Source of the DNA: Planctomycetota bacterium
Lineage (GTDB): Bacteria > Planctomycetota > Planctomycetia > Isosphaerales > Isosphaeraceae
Reading direction: 5' to 3'
Length of the DNA: 64,000 nt
Assembly: GCA_028291545.1 (NCBI GenBank)
Contig: JAQGHR010000130.1
Coordinates: 1 to 64,000, forward strand
Below are positions 26,669-35,570 of this stretch, one piece after another; positions within the stretch are counted from its first letter, which is position 1, and each line of letters opens with the position of its first letter. The notes under the pieces are model-generated. The model was not told the DNA's origin and did no database searches. It saw nothing but the letters and a program-made list of their open reading frames with translations. The position numbers were made by a program, and so were the translations under genes.

Positions 26669-27691
26669 CTATCGGGTCGCAAGCCCCTCGGTCGGGCTGC
26701 TCGCCGTGGCGTAGAGCTTCCTGGGGATGCGCCCCGCACCCGCCGCGAGCCAGCCGGCCTCGATCGCCAGACGCATCGCGTGGGCCATGCGGAGGGCGTC
26801 ACGAGCGCCGGCGATCCCGGTGTTGAGCAGGACGCCGTCGCAGCCGAGTTCCATCGCCATCGCCACGTCGCTGGCCGTGCCGACACCGGCGTCCACGATC
26901 ACCGGGTAGTCCGGATCATCGGCCTTCAGATCCTCGAGGATGATTCGAATATTGTTCGGATTCAGGACCCCCTGCCCGCTGCCGATCGGGCTGCCGGCCG
27001 GCATGACGCTGGCCGCCCCTTCGGCCTTGAGGCGGCGGGCCATCACGGGGTCGTCGCTGGTGTAGCAGAGGACCTGGAACCCCTCCTTGACCAGGACCCG
27101 CGTCGCTTCCAGGGTGGCCACGGGATCGGGCAGGAGCGTGCGGGTGTCGGCCAGCACCTCCAGCTTCACCCAGTCGGAACCGGGATTCTCCATCCCCAGG
27201 AGGATCTCGCGCCCCATCCTCGCGGTTCGCAGGGCCTCGTCGGCCGAGAAGCAGCCGGCTGTGTTGGGCAAGATCGTGTAGCGGGCGGGATCGATGAAAT
27301 CGAGGAGCTTCCGGCCGGTCGTATCCTGGAGGCGTTCGCGACGGACCGCGACCGTCACGACCTCGGTGCCGCTGGCGTCCAGACAATCGCGCATCAGTTC
27401 GAGCGAGGCGTACTTCCCGGTCCCCACCAGCAACCGGCTACGAAACCGGTGCCCACCGATCACCAGCTCGGGCGATCGCGGAGATTGCGGCGATCCGCCC
27501 CCGACCAGCGTGACGACTTCCAGGACGTCCCCGTCGCCCACGCGGACCTCCTCGTGGCGGGCGCGGGGCACGAGGTCGCGATTGACCTCGACGGCCACAT
27601 GCTCGGGCCGTAACCCGAGAAAAGCGATCAACTCCGCCACCGTCATCGACTCGGGCAGGGCGCGGGCCTCGCCGTTTAGTTGGATCGTCAC
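26669..27691 (-). CDS. thiG: ThiS-ThiG fusion: sulfur carrier and thiazole synthase
   Basis: A 340-residue fusion for thiamine thiazole synthesis. Residues 1-66 are ThiS ([21 protein letters not shown]... ending TLVGGG), an ubiquitin-like carrier whose C-terminal Gly-Gly normally becomes a thiocarboxylate. Residues about 75-330 are ThiG, a TIM barrel with the Schiff-base lysine in [10 protein letters not shown] and the phosphate loops [12 protein letters not shown] and [11 protein letters not shown]. Start is GTG 27691. In this fusion Gly-Gly is followed by a short linker (GSPQSPRSP), so release or an internal mechanism would be needed. Other thi genes are not nearby. Annotated fusions of this type are known in other bacteria. 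Confidence 0.9.
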   Translation of the reverse strand: MTIQLNGEARALPESMTVAELIAFLGLRPEHVAVEVNRDLVPRARHEEVRVGDGDVLEVVTLVGGGSPQSPRSPELVIGGHRFRSRLLVGTGKYASLELMRDCLDASGTEVVTVAVRRERLQDTTGRKLLDFIDPARYTILPNTAGCFSADEALRTARMGREILLGMENPGSDWVKLEVLADTRTLLPDPVATLEATRVLVKEGFQVLCYTSDDPVMARRLKAEGAASVMPAGSPIGSGQGVLNPNNIRIILEDLKADDPDYPVIVDAGVGTASDVAMAMELGCDGVLLNTGIAGARDALRMAHAMRLAIEAGWLAAGAGRIPRKLYATASSPTEGLATR

Positions 27692-28103
27692 GGAAGCACT
27701 TCGCCGTCAGGGCCGTCGGTTGCGAGGTTCCTCACGCCTGTCCATCGTAAGACCACCTCGCCGCTCCGGTCAAGGTTCACCGATTTCGACGCCGCTGCGT
27801 CAGATCAATGGTGAATGCTTGGCATCGTGCATGACTAAATCGTATTGTGTGTGTACGTTTTCATACGCGCGGTTTCCCCTCATATTCATTTCCTTCGATC
27901 TTTCTCATGTGAAGCGAATTGAGAATAGAGAATGGGCAATTTGATGCAGAAAATAAACGCGAGCAAAAAAAATTTTCTGGGGGTTGACTGGTGCGACTGG
28001 GAGCTTTGATCGGGGGAAGCGATGCGAGTTCCCGCTCCGAAAGAGCGATTTTCCCGGCTTTTTAGAGTCATCGAGAAATCCACCTAACGTTTTCAGGAAT
28101 CGT
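27692..28103. promoter_or_regulatory. AT-rich gene-free region between thiSG and the 28.1-kb ORF
   Basis: These 412 bases contain no credible gene. The stretch 27820-27990 is unusually AT-rich for this genome and includes gcaaaaaaaattttc at about 27963. Downstream, the short segments agttcccgctccgaaagagcg could fold weakly. It probably holds promoters for thiSG (minus strand) and for the secreted CAP protein unit (plus strand). Confidence 0.35.
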
Positions 28104-28511
28104 ATGTTGCAAGATGACAATCGTCCGGTCATCGGCTGGGATTCGGCTCATGAGGCCGAATCCGTTGATGAGCCCCTTGAAGGACGAAGGAACGAACGCG
28201 GCGCGAAATCCAGCAGAATCCCGGCGCAGATGTCTTTTCATGACGATACGAATTTGTTTGAATCGTGCACCCGCGGACGAGGCCCGAGAGAATCGGCCGT
28301 CCCGGGAGATACTGCGAGTCGTTCATTGATGAGAGCGGCTCAGGCCAGGATGGCTATCGCGGGTGCGTTGGGGCTCTCGCAAGCGGTTCGACCCTTCTGT
28401 ATGCCCAGGGCCGACACCTCCGTCCATCCAGGGCAATTCCGGGCGACGCGTCGCCTTCGTGGAACGTCGGTCCCGACGTTGGGACCCCTGAGCAGGACAT
28501 ACAACTCGTGA
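28104..28511 (+). CDS. Possible leader ORF coupled to the CAP-domain gene
   Basis: A 135-codon frame starting ATG 28104 with AGGAA five to eight bases upstream. The protein (MLQDDNRPVIGWDSAHEAES...) has no recognised domain and mixed codon use. Its TGA (28509-28511) overlaps the proposed GTG start of the CAP gene (28508) as GTGA, the geometry of translational coupling. The alternative is that it is a chance frame over the CAP gene's leader. I rate it about even. Confidence 0.4.
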   Translation: MLQDDNRPVIGWDSAHEAESVDEPLEGRRNERGAKSSRIPAQMSFHDDTNLFESCTRGRGPRESAVPGDTASRSLMRAAQARMAIAGALGLSQAVRPFCMPRADTSVHPGQFRATRRLRGTSVPTLGPLSRTYNS

Positions 28512-29332
28512 CCTCGACTCGGACCAGCCGATTTCGACCTGAACTGCAATCGCTCGAAGGTCGAGCTCTCCTCTCCGGCGCGACCGCCAGCTTGTCCCGC
28601 GGCGTTCTGACCATCACGCGCACCGATGCATCGCAAGTCCTCCAGGTGGACGTCCAGACCTTGACCGTGAAGGCCCATGGCAAGGCGGCGCCCGCGCCGG
28701 GCGGTGGCACCGTCATCGTGCAGGGCGTCGGCAGCTTCGCGGCCAGGAAGGTCAAGTCGATTTCGATCAATCCGGGCTGGACGACGGACAATATCATCGT
28801 CCACCAGCCGTCGAGGAAGGCGATCGCATTCCGTATCAATGGAACCTCCGGAACACCCCCGGTCGTTATCCCAGCCCCGAACACCAACAAGCCGCCCGTC
28901 CCGACCGGCGTCACCGGCGCACATTCGACCCTCGAACAGCAGATTTTCGACCTGATCAATGCCGAGCGCGTCAAGGCGGGCGTCCCCGCCCTGGCACTCA
29001 ACGCCAAGCTGGTCACCGCGGCACAGATCCACGCCCGGGACATGGCCGCGACGGACCTGATGGAGCACGACCTGAGCAACGTTCCCTCGATCGCGCAGCC
29101 GACGCTGCTCAGCCGCGCCGCCTTCGTCGGCTACCAGCGCGGTTACCTCGGCGAGAACATCGCCGCGTTCTTCAACGACGCGACGTCGCTCGTCGCCGGT
29201 TGGATGGCGTCCCCAGGGCACAAGTCGAACATCCTCAACACGAATCTGACCGAGGCCGGCGTGGGTGTTGGGGTTGACTCCCAGGGAGTCCTGTTCTTCT
29301 GCCAGGAGTTCGGCTCGCCCCCGCTCGGCTGA
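28508..29332 (+). CDS. Secreted CAP-domain (SCP/PR1-like) protein with LEPR-XLL-type N-terminus
   Basis: A 274-residue protein. The N-terminus RPELQSLEGRALLSG matches the LEPR-XLL-type motif found at the start of planctomycete surface proteins. Residues about 30-125 are beta-rich. A Pro-rich linker (IPAPNTNKPPVP) leads to a CAP domain (about 140-270): FDLINAERVKAGVPALALNA, IHARDMAATDLMEHD, GENIAAF and VAGWMASPGHKSNIL with the conserved His, Glu and Asn residues. CAP domains of bacteria are extracellular with varied roles. GTG 28508 is favoured because AGGA is 10 bases before it and the LEPR-XLL motif then falls near residue 10-25; longer frames reach 28265. Confidence 0.82.
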   Translation: MTSTRTSRFRPELQSLEGRALLSGATASLSRGVLTITRTDASQVLQVDVQTLTVKAHGKAAPAPGGGTVIVQGVGSFAARKVKSISINPGWTTDNIIVHQPSRKAIAFRINGTSGTPPVVIPAPNTNKPPVPTGVTGAHSTLEQQIFDLINAERVKAGVPALALNAKLVTAAQIHARDMAATDLMEHDLSNVPSIAQPTLLSRAAFVGYQRGYLGENIAAFFNDATSLVAGWMASPGHKSNILNTNLTEAGVGVGVDSQGVLFFCQEFGSPPLG

Positions 29333-29345
29333 TGTCTCGTCCTCG

Positions 29346-29897
29346 TCACCGATTCAGGCCCAGTGCGCGGCGATTGCGGTCGATCTGGTAGTGACAGAGG
29401 GCGACGGCGCAGGCGTCGGCCACGTCGTGGGGCTCGGGCAGGAGATCCAGGCCGAGTTCGGTGCGGATGGCGTGCTGCATCTGCTCCTTGGGGGCCTTGC
29501 CGCTGCCGGTCAGGCTCTTCTTGATGCGGGCCGCGGCGTAGCCGGTGACCGGGACGCCGCGACAGGCCGCCGCCAGCATGATGACCCCGCGCGCATGCGC
29601 CATCAGAATCGCCGTTCTCGGGAACCTCGGGTGGCTGTGGACCTGTTCCAGGGCCACCGCCGACGGCGGGTAGGCGTCCAGGACCTCCAGGATGCCCCGA
29701 TGGATCGTCTCCAGGCGTTGCGCCAGCGCCTTGGCATCGCGCCCCGCGCGAATCACGCCCGCTTCCACGACCCGTGCGCCGCGCTCACCCGGCTCGACCA
29801 CCGCATAGCCCGTCACGCTCAGACCGGGGTCGATCCCCACCACCCGGCCGGGAACGGGGAGGAACAGCGGCGGGATTTCTGGGGAGATCGTCGCCAT
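29346..29897 (-). CDS. ruvC: Holliday junction resolvase RuvC
   Basis: A 183-residue endonuclease that cuts four-way DNA junctions with RuvAB. The acidic active site is visible: Asp23 in VVGIDPGLSVTGYAV, Glu in SAVALEQVHSH, and the pair in PEPHDVADACAVAL. The lysine-rich segment YAAARIKKSLTGSG fits the family. ATG 29897 has AAGGAAGG upstream. RuvA and RuvB are not in the window. The stop is 13 bases from the stop of the convergent CAP gene. Confidence 0.93.
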   Translation of the reverse strand: MATISPEIPPLFLPVPGRVVGIDPGLSVTGYAVVEPGERGARVVEAGVIRAGRDAKALAQRLETIHRGILEVLDAYPPSAVALEQVHSHPRFPRTAILMAHARGVIMLAAACRGVPVTGYAAARIKKSLTGSGKAPKEQMQHAIRTELGLDLLPEPHDVADACAVALCHYQIDRNRRALGLNR

Positions 29898-29967
29898 GGA
29901 CGGGCCTTCCTTGGAAAAACACCTTTCGCCACAAAATCCGTTGCGGCGTGACGGTGGATGGATGCGT

Positions 29968-31440
29968 TCAGCCTTCGATCTTCCAGCCGGTACCGTCCGG
30001 CCGATCTTCGAGCACGACGCCCATCGCCGCAAGATCCTTACGGATTTGATCGGCCAGCGCGAAGTTTTTCTCCTTCCGAACTTGTGTACGGAGTTTCACG
30101 AGCATGTCGAGCAGCGCGGCCGTCAGCCCATCGTTCCGGGCGATGGGCGACTCGGGTGCGACCCGGAACAAACCTAAAATTCGGGTCAATTCGCGGAGGA
30201 CCGACACTCCGGACTCGAACGCCATCAACTCCGACGGTTTGCCGGCCGCGTCGAGACCGTGTTGATCGGCGAATCGATTGAGCGATCGCAGCAGCTCAAA
30301 CAGTTCACCCAGCGCCCCGCCCGTGTTGAAATCGTCGTCCATCGCGTCCAGGAACCGGGTCCGGTGCTCCTCGACTTCGGCGATGACGGTCGGCTGGCGA
30401 CCCTCGGGCTCGCGTCGGGGCGCGTCGATCGCGTAGAAACTCTCGCCCGTCAGCCGTTCATACCGGTCGAAGAAGTTACGGAACGCTTGCAGCCCGCGTG
30501 CGGTCTCCTCCAACCGAGAGGGTCCGTAATCGATCGGCCGACGGTAATGGCTGGAGAGGAGCAGCGTTCGGAGAGTATCGGGGTCGTGCTGCTTCAGAAG
30601 GTCTCCCATCAAGACGATCGTCTCGGGATCGCTCTTGCTGATCTTCTTGCCGCCCTTGGTCAAGAGCCCGTTATGGAGCCAGTACGAGGCGAACGGCTTG
30701 CCGGTGAACGATTCGGACTGGACCACTTCGTTCTCGTGGTGCGGGAAGACCAGGTCGAGACCGCCGCCGTGGATGTCGAAATGTTCGCCCAGGAGCTTCA
30801 TGCTCATGGCCGAGCATTCGATATGCCAGCCCGGCCGCCCGGGACCCCAGGGGCTGTCCCACGACGGTTCGCCCGGCTTGGAACTCTTCCAGAGCGCGAA
30901 ATCGCCGGGATGCCTCTTGATGGCCGTGGGCTCGATCCTCGCCCCGGCCTGGAGTTCCTCCAGGTGGCGATGGCTGAGCTTGCCGTACTCCGGGGCCTTC
31001 GTCACGTCAAAATAGACGTCGCCGCCCGAGGGATAGGCAAACCCCTTGGCGATCAGGCCGGCGGTGATTGATACGATCTCGTCGATGTACTCCGTCGCGC
31101 GGGGGAAATGGTCGATCCCGTCGACTCCCAGCGCCGTAAGGCACGACAGATAATCGGCCGTGACGCGCTCGGCCAGCTCCTTGACGGTTGTGCCTTCCTT
31201 TTGCGCCTGGACGATGAGCTTGTCGTCCACATCGGTGATATTCACGACCCAGGTGACGTCATACCCGCGGAAGGTGAGGAACCGCTTGATCGTGTCGAAG
31301 ATGACGGGGCCGACCATGTGGCCGACGTGGCTGTTCGAGTAGACCGTCGGGCCGCAGACATACATGCCGACCTTGGGGGGCGACACCGGAAGGAACGGTT
31401 CCTTCGTCTGGCTCAGGGTGTTGTAAACGCGCAACGGCAT
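29968..31440 (-). CDS. cysS: Cysteinyl-tRNA synthetase
   Basis: A 490-residue class I aminoacyl-tRNA synthetase. It shows the zinc-ligand cysteine C29 in MYVCGPTVY, HIGH motif as HVGHM (38-42), the further zinc residues WHIECSAMSM and HHENEVVQSE, and the KMSKS loop as KISKS, then the DALR domain and a C-terminal KNFALADQIRKDLAAMG helix. ATG 31440 precedes the CGPTVY motif by the usual distance. The ispF gene upstream ends 21 bases before it; the two probably share a transcript. Confidence 0.95.
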   Translation of the reverse strand: MPLRVYNTLSQTKEPFLPVSPPKVGMYVCGPTVYSNSHVGHMVGPVIFDTIKRFLTFRGYDVTWVVNITDVDDKLIVQAQKEGTTVKELAERVTADYLSCLTALGVDGIDHFPRATEYIDEIVSITAGLIAKGFAYPSGGDVYFDVTKAPEYGKLSHRHLEELQAGARIEPTAIKRHPGDFALWKSSKPGEPSWDSPWGPGRPGWHIECSAMSMKLLGEHFDIHGGGLDLVFPHHENEVVQSESFTGKPFASYWLHNGLLTKGGKKISKSDPETIVLMGDLLKQHDPDTLRTLLLSSHYRRPIDYGPSRLEETARGLQAFRNFFDRYERLTGESFYAIDAPRREPEGRQPTVIAEVEEHRTRFLDAMDDDFNTGGALGELFELLRSLNRFADQHGLDAAGKPSELMAFESGVSVLRELTRILGLFRVAPESPIARNDGLTAALLDMLVKLRTQVRKEKNFALADQIRKDLAAMGVVLEDRPDGTGWKIEG

Positions 31441-31461
31441 GGGAGGGAGTTCTCGTCTCGT

Positions 31462-31944
31462 TCAATCGAATTGGTTCGCGCGGATCAGGGCGGCGGCATC
31501 GCACCCGATGATCTCGCCGAGGCCCACCGGCCCGACACCCTCGCCGGTCTTGGCCTTGACGTTCACGTCGCTCAGGTTCAGCGCCAGCGTCTCTGCGAGA
31601 TGGGCCGCCATCGTCTGCTTGTACGGGGAGAGCTTGGGCGACTGCGCATGGATCGTGACGTCGATGTTCACGGCCACCCAGCCTCGCGACCGAACCATCT
31701 CGTACACCTGGGCCAGCAGGTCGCGGCCCGCGATCCCCTTCCACCGAGGATCGGTGTCGGGGAAGTGCTCGCCGATGTCGCCGAGTGCCGCCGCTCCCAG
31801 GAGCGCATCGGCCACGGCGTGCATCACGACGTCGGCATCCGAATGCCCCATGAGCCCCCTGGGATGCGGGATCGTCACTCCGGCCAGGATCAGAGGCCGT
31901 CCTTCGACCAGGCGGTGCGTGTCGTGTCCGATGCCCACCCTCAC
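31462..31944 (-). CDS. ispF: 2-C-methyl-D-erythritol 2,4-cyclodiphosphate synthase
   Basis: A 160-residue trimeric zinc enzyme of the MEP isoprenoid pathway. Metal and substrate motifs are RVGIGHDTHRLVEGRPL, GLMGHSDADVVMHAVADALLG and the C-terminal KAKTGEGVGPVGLGEI. Start is GTG 31944, with GGGAGG upstream and the canonical N-terminus; the frame extends 69 codons further without similarity. Just upstream of cysS, the same order (ispF-cysS) that many bacteria show. Confidence 0.95.
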   Translation of the reverse strand: MRVGIGHDTHRLVEGRPLILAGVTIPHPRGLMGHSDADVVMHAVADALLGAAALGDIGEHFPDTDPRWKGIAGRDLLAQVYEMVRSRGWVAVNIDVTIHAQSPKLSPYKQTMAAHLAETLALNLSDVNVKAKTGEGVGPVGLGEIIGCDAAALIRANQFD

Positions 31945-32314
31945 GGCGCCGCCTCCCTCTCCGTCAAACCCCCGGACCGAGCCAAGGTCGTCGGATGGGG
32001 ACGGTCCGGATGGTACCCCGATCGACGTTGCCTTGCCAAGACGCATGGGACGAATTGCCTCGCCCGCCCCGGTCTGTGGATTGTGGCGCCGGCTTGGCTC
32101 GTGACCGAGCGATGGCGTCGGATTCCGCGATCGTAAAGCCCGGCCGGTCACGATGTTGTTATGGAGAGCCAGGGTCGAGGCACACGGATCGAGCCGGGGA
32201 ACGCGGGGGAGATCCTCCCGATTCCCCTCAGGGGATCGAGTTTCGTCCCGAGGACCGCGAAAGCCAGCGGGGAAATCGCGTCCGAATCCGCCCGTGATCG
32301 GCCACCAAGGCGTC

Positions 32315-32791
32315 TTAATCGAACAGCGGTTTCACCCGATTGATGACGGAACCGGCGCGATCGTCCAGCGTGAGCCCGCCGAGCTGTTCGAGGGGCCTCG
32401 GACGACCTCGGTACGAGATCCCCCCGCGCAACACGCTCTTGTCCGAGGTTGCGCCGATCGGACGTAAGATATAGGAACCGGACGAGTCGTTGAAGAGTTC
32501 CAGGGTGCCTCCGCCGGTAAGCTCCAGGCGAACGGCGCTAGGGATCGTCGTCAGGCCCTCAATGGTGTAGTAAGTGAGCTTCGGGCCGCGGGCAAATTGC
32601 CTGGAAAAGGCACCCGGACTCCAATGAACGAGCCTCCCGACGGTTGTAAATCTCGCCACGGCCTCGTGGCGACGACCGACTTCGGTCTGTCTAGATCGAC
32701 ACGAGGATGTCGTCAAGGTCAGTGGTGCTCCGAGACTCCAGGCGATGACCCGAGCTGGACCGGAACCAGGGATGGGTTCACCGTTTCTCAT
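32315..32791 (-). CDS. Uncertain ORF; C-terminal half looks coding
   Basis: A minus-strand frame whose last about 90 codons read like a real beta-rich domain (KLTYYTIEGLTTIPSAVRLELTG, then LELFNDSSGSYILRPIG), while the upstream part is Arg/Ser-rich shadow-like sequence. It may be a degraded gene or a short protein. No ribosome-binding site is convincing for ATG 32791; the frame runs to 33007. The rest of 31945-33054 shows no gene. Confidence 0.3.
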   Translation of the reverse strand: MRNGEPIPGSGPARVIAWSLGAPLTLTTSSCRSRQTEVGRRHEAVARFTTVGRLVHWSPGAFSRQFARGPKLTYYTIEGLTTIPSAVRLELTGGGTLELFNDSSGSYILRPIGATSDKSVLRGGISYRGRPRPLEQLGGLTLDDRAGSVINRVKPLFD

Positions 32792-33054
32792 CCGGATTGG
32801 AATTCCGGGAAGAAATGTTGACAATGTAGCAGAGCGGCTTCCCAGGCCGGTTTCCCGCCGGATCGGTGGTTCTTGCATAACTACTGTGCTAGAAATAACT
32901 TGGGCGAAACCGTCGGAGACACGCAATTGTCGGCATGCGGCGTGCATTTCTTGAGCTTCGTCTCGCGAGAATGTCACGCGGGACGACTTCCGACGTTCTA
33001 AGATCATGTCGGAGTCGTTCGCAACTACAGGATTTCATCGACACGGAGGATGCC

Positions 33055-33249
33055 ATGCTCGTCTTAAGCCGCAAGCTGAACGAGAAGATCGTGATCAACG
33101 GCAACATCGTGATCTCGATCGTGAAGATTGATCGCAACCAGGTCCGGATCGGCATCGAAGCCCCCGGCGAGATTCCGGTCTATCGCGAAGAGATCCTGCC
33201 GGCCAACGTGAACAGCCATCGCGATGCCGAACTGCTGATCGAAGCCTGA
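33055..33249 (+). CDS. csrA: Carbon storage regulator CsrA
   Basis: A 64-residue RNA-binding dimer protein that blocks or stabilises mRNAs at GGA motifs in leaders. The whole family profile is present: [35 protein letters not shown] and [12 protein letters not shown], including the RNA-contacting Leu4/Arg6 and Val/Arg near 42-44. ATG 33055 has GGAGGA about six bases upstream. It is monocistronic; no flagellar fliW is adjacent. Confidence 0.95.
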   Translation: MLVLSRKLNEKIVINGNIVISIVKIDRNQVRIGIEAPGEIPVYREEILPANVNSHRDAELLIEA

Positions 33250-33254
33250 AGATT

Positions 33255-33320
33255 CCCACGATTGTCGCGGTTTGTCGCTCGACATCCGCCGTTCGGTCCC
33301 GTATGTTCAACAATCGTGGG
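33255..33320. terminator. Inverted repeat downstream of csrA
   Basis: Eleven-base perfect arms CCCACGATTGT (33255-33265) and ACAATCGTGGG (33310-33320) flank 44 bases, starting six bases after the csrA stop. It is not a classical terminator because of the large loop, which itself can fold (cgacatccgccg region). It may protect the 3' end or act as a binding site for the aldo/keto reductase promoter. Confidence 0.35.
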
Positions 33321-33369
33321 CCGAGTGACGCATATCGCGCAGGCCGAGGCGACCCTGGAGTCATGAGCG

Positions 33370-34611
33370 ATGCAGGATAACGACATCAATGACGTGAGTC
33401 GTCGCGATTTCCTCCAGACCGGCGCCGCAGTCGCGGGCGTCTCGGGCCTGGCATTGGGCGGCGCCACACCGGCCACGGCGGCCGACGATCCGAAACCGGA
33501 GTCGAAGAAGACTCTTCCCACCCGTCCCCTTGGCAAGACTGGCGTCGATGTCACCATCCTGAACCAGGGGACCTGGCAGGCCTCGGGCCTGGACCGAATC
33601 CTCAGGTTCGCCTACGACCAGGGCATCCGTTACTTCGACACGGCCAAGTCTTATGGCTCCGAGCCGGGCATCAAGAAGTGGCTCCAGGCGATGCCGGAGG
33701 TCCGAAAGAATATCTTCCTGGTCACGAAGGATTCCCCGCACACACCCAAGCAACTGATCCCGATGCTCGACCAGAGGCTCGCGGCCCTCGGCGTCGATCA
33801 CGTCGATTTGATCTTCTGCCACGCGATGGGCGACCACAACGAGCCGATCGACTGGCCGAAGAGCAAGGAATTCAAAGAGACGATCGAGACGATCAAGAAG
33901 TCAGGCAAGGCGAAGTTCGTCGGCTTCTCGACGCACCACGCCCGCCGCGCCGAGTACCTTCAGGCTGCGGCCGATGGCGGGTTCGTCGACGTGATCATGC
34001 TCCAGTACACCCCCTGGCTGGACAAGGATGCGCCCCTGAATCGCGCTCTCGACGCCTGCTGGAAGAAGGGGATTGGCCTGGTCTCGATGAAGCAGGTTGC
34101 CGGGCAGTTCGGCGAGGCCACCAAGGGCGGCCCCCTGGACGAGGTGTTCAAGAAGGCGCCGATGCTCAAGGAGAAAGGGCTGACTCCCTATCAGGCGCTG
34201 CTGCACGCGATCTGGACCGACGAGCGGATTTCCACCAGTTGCGTCTCCATGCGAAACACCGACCAAATTCGCTCCAACGTCGATGCTGCCAGGCGCTTCG
34301 AGCCGCTCAAGCAGGCCGAATTGCATCAACTCCACGAGGCCGTCCTCGCCGCCGGCCCCACCCTGTGCGCCGACTGCGATGGCCGATGCGCAGTGGCCGC
34401 CGGCACCAAGGCCCGACTCGGCGACCTGACCCGGTATCTCACCTACCACGAATACCACGGTGACAAGCACGAGGCCCGACAGAACTACGCCGCCCTGACC
34501 GAGGCCGAGCGCGACTGGCGCGGTGCCGACCTTGCCGCCGCGCGTGAAGCGTGCCCGAGCGGGCTGGACTTCGCCCGGCTGCTGCCGAAGGCCGACGATC
34601 TCCTGAGCTGA
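33370..34611 (+). CDS. Tat-exported aldo/keto reductase with C-terminal cysteine cluster
   Basis: A 413-residue protein. Twin-arginine signal SRRDFLQTGAAVAGVSGLALG (residues 10-30) directs folded export. Residues about 48-320 are an aldo/keto reductase barrel: RPLGKTGVDVTILNQGTW, YFDTAKSYGSEPGIK with the catalytic Asp and Tyr, HVDLIFCHAMGD and the C-terminal SMRNTDQIRSNV phosphate-binding motif. A C-terminal extension has LCADCDGRCAVAAG and EACPSG, four cysteines placed like an iron-sulfur or zinc site. Function in the periplasm is unknown. ATG 33370. Confidence 0.87.
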   Translation: MQDNDINDVSRRDFLQTGAAVAGVSGLALGGATPATAADDPKPESKKTLPTRPLGKTGVDVTILNQGTWQASGLDRILRFAYDQGIRYFDTAKSYGSEPGIKKWLQAMPEVRKNIFLVTKDSPHTPKQLIPMLDQRLAALGVDHVDLIFCHAMGDHNEPIDWPKSKEFKETIETIKKSGKAKFVGFSTHHARRAEYLQAAADGGFVDVIMLQYTPWLDKDAPLNRALDACWKKGIGLVSMKQVAGQFGEATKGGPLDEVFKKAPMLKEKGLTPYQALLHAIWTDERISTSCVSMRNTDQIRSNVDAARRFEPLKQAELHQLHEAVLAAGPTLCADCDGRCAVAAGTKARLGDLTRYLTYHEYHGDKHEARQNYAALTEAERDWRGADLAAAREACPSGLDFARLLPKADDLLS

Positions 34612-34700
34612 ATTCCCGTTCAAGAACATCCGATCGGTCGGTTCACGGCCCGCGACCTTCGCCATGAGGCGGAGTTTGCGGGCCGCGATCGTGCGCGGAT

Positions 34701-34746
34701 TTCGTCAAGATAAGCACTGGCAAATTCGTCAAGATTTTTTTCTTGA
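34701..34746. promoter_or_regulatory. Direct repeat and T-tract hairpin upstream of the RRM gene
   Basis: TTCGTCAAGAT occurs twice, at 34701-34711 and 34725-34735, 24 bases apart. The second copy runs into tcaaga-tttttt-tcttga (34729-34746), a small T-loop inverted repeat. It may end the aldo/keto reductase transcript or be an operator/promoter part for the RNA-binding protein gene 166 bases downstream. Confidence 0.35.
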
Positions 34747-34912
34747 GTCCCGCCAAACGGCTCGCGCATAGTGAGCATGGCGTGAAGTGGCCCGTCCGGA
34801 CCGGTCGCTCCGGGGCGAGCGGCGTCACTCCGCCACGCTCTAATGGCGACGACGCACCGACGATCCGTAACGGGACGGACGCGGACGGTTTCCGAACAAG
34901 GCAGCGACGACC

Positions 34913-35221
34913 ATGGGCACGAACATCTATGTAGGCAACCTCCCTTACGACACGGCCGGCGACGATCTGGTGGAACTGTTCTCGACCCACGGAACCGTGA
35001 CGAGCGGCCAGGTGATCATGGACAAATTTAGCGGGAGGAGCCGCGGGTTCGGCTTTGTCGAGATGGCCAATAACGATGAGGCCCAGGCCGCCATCGACAA
35101 CCTCAACGGCTCGCCCTTCGGCGGTCGCCCGCTCACTGTCAACGAAGCCCGTCCCCGCGAAGAGCGCGGCGGTGGCGGTGCCGGCGGCGGAGGTGGTTAC
35201 GGCGGCGGGTACAACGAGTAA
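34913..35221 (+). CDS. RRM-type RNA-binding protein
   Basis: A 102-residue protein with one RNA-recognition motif: RNP2 as NIYVGNLPY and RNP1 as RGFGFVEM, in the correct spacing, followed by LTVNEARP and a glycine-rich tail (GGGGAGGGGGYGGGYNE). Such small glycine-rich RRM proteins of cyanobacteria and planctomycetes are often cold-responsive RNA chaperones (inference). ATG 34913 is at the RRM boundary. The leader of about 170 bases upstream is long for this genome and may carry regulation. Confidence 0.93.
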   Translation: MGTNIYVGNLPYDTAGDDLVELFSTHGTVTSGQVIMDKFSGRSRGFGFVEMANNDEAQAAIDNLNGSPFGGRPLTVNEARPREERGGGGAGGGGGYGGGYNE

Positions 35222-35407
35222 CTCGGACAGCCCAAGGGCCTGGACGAGAACCCGACTCGACCCGCAGTCGATGAGGAAGCGCGTTCCGGCCCAACAAATC
35301 TCCGAATCCGAAGGCGAGCTCGACGAATCGGGTTGCAAGCGGGCCGGTCGGTCCGCATAATGGGCTCTTTCCTCGCCATTCCGGCGAGCAGGGAGTCTGC
35401 GCGAGTC

Positions 35408-35548
35408 ATGAAGAAGAAAACCCGGCACCGCAAGAGCTACAGTTGGAAGAAGAAGTGCGACAGTTCCCCTGTCGCCAAGGGTCGCCGCCCCAAGAAGCAG
35501 GGCCGTAATCCGCACAAGCGTAAGCACCTCGGCGGCGTCGGGCTGTAA
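35408..35548 (+). CDS. Small very basic protein
   Basis: A 46-residue protein, more than 40% Lys/Arg (MKKKTRHRKSYSWKKK, then RRPKKQGRNPHKRKHLGG). Its composition is like small ribosomal or nucleic-acid-binding proteins, but I cannot match a family. ATG 35408 has GGGAG about 12 bases upstream. It lies between the RRM gene and the strong hairpin at 35571-35643 on the same strand, which fits a real short transcript. Confidence 0.6.
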   Translation: MKKKTRHRKSYSWKKKCDSSPVAKGRRPKKQGRNPHKRKHLGGVGL

Positions 35549-35570
35549 ATCTCGGCGTCGGCAACGTAAT

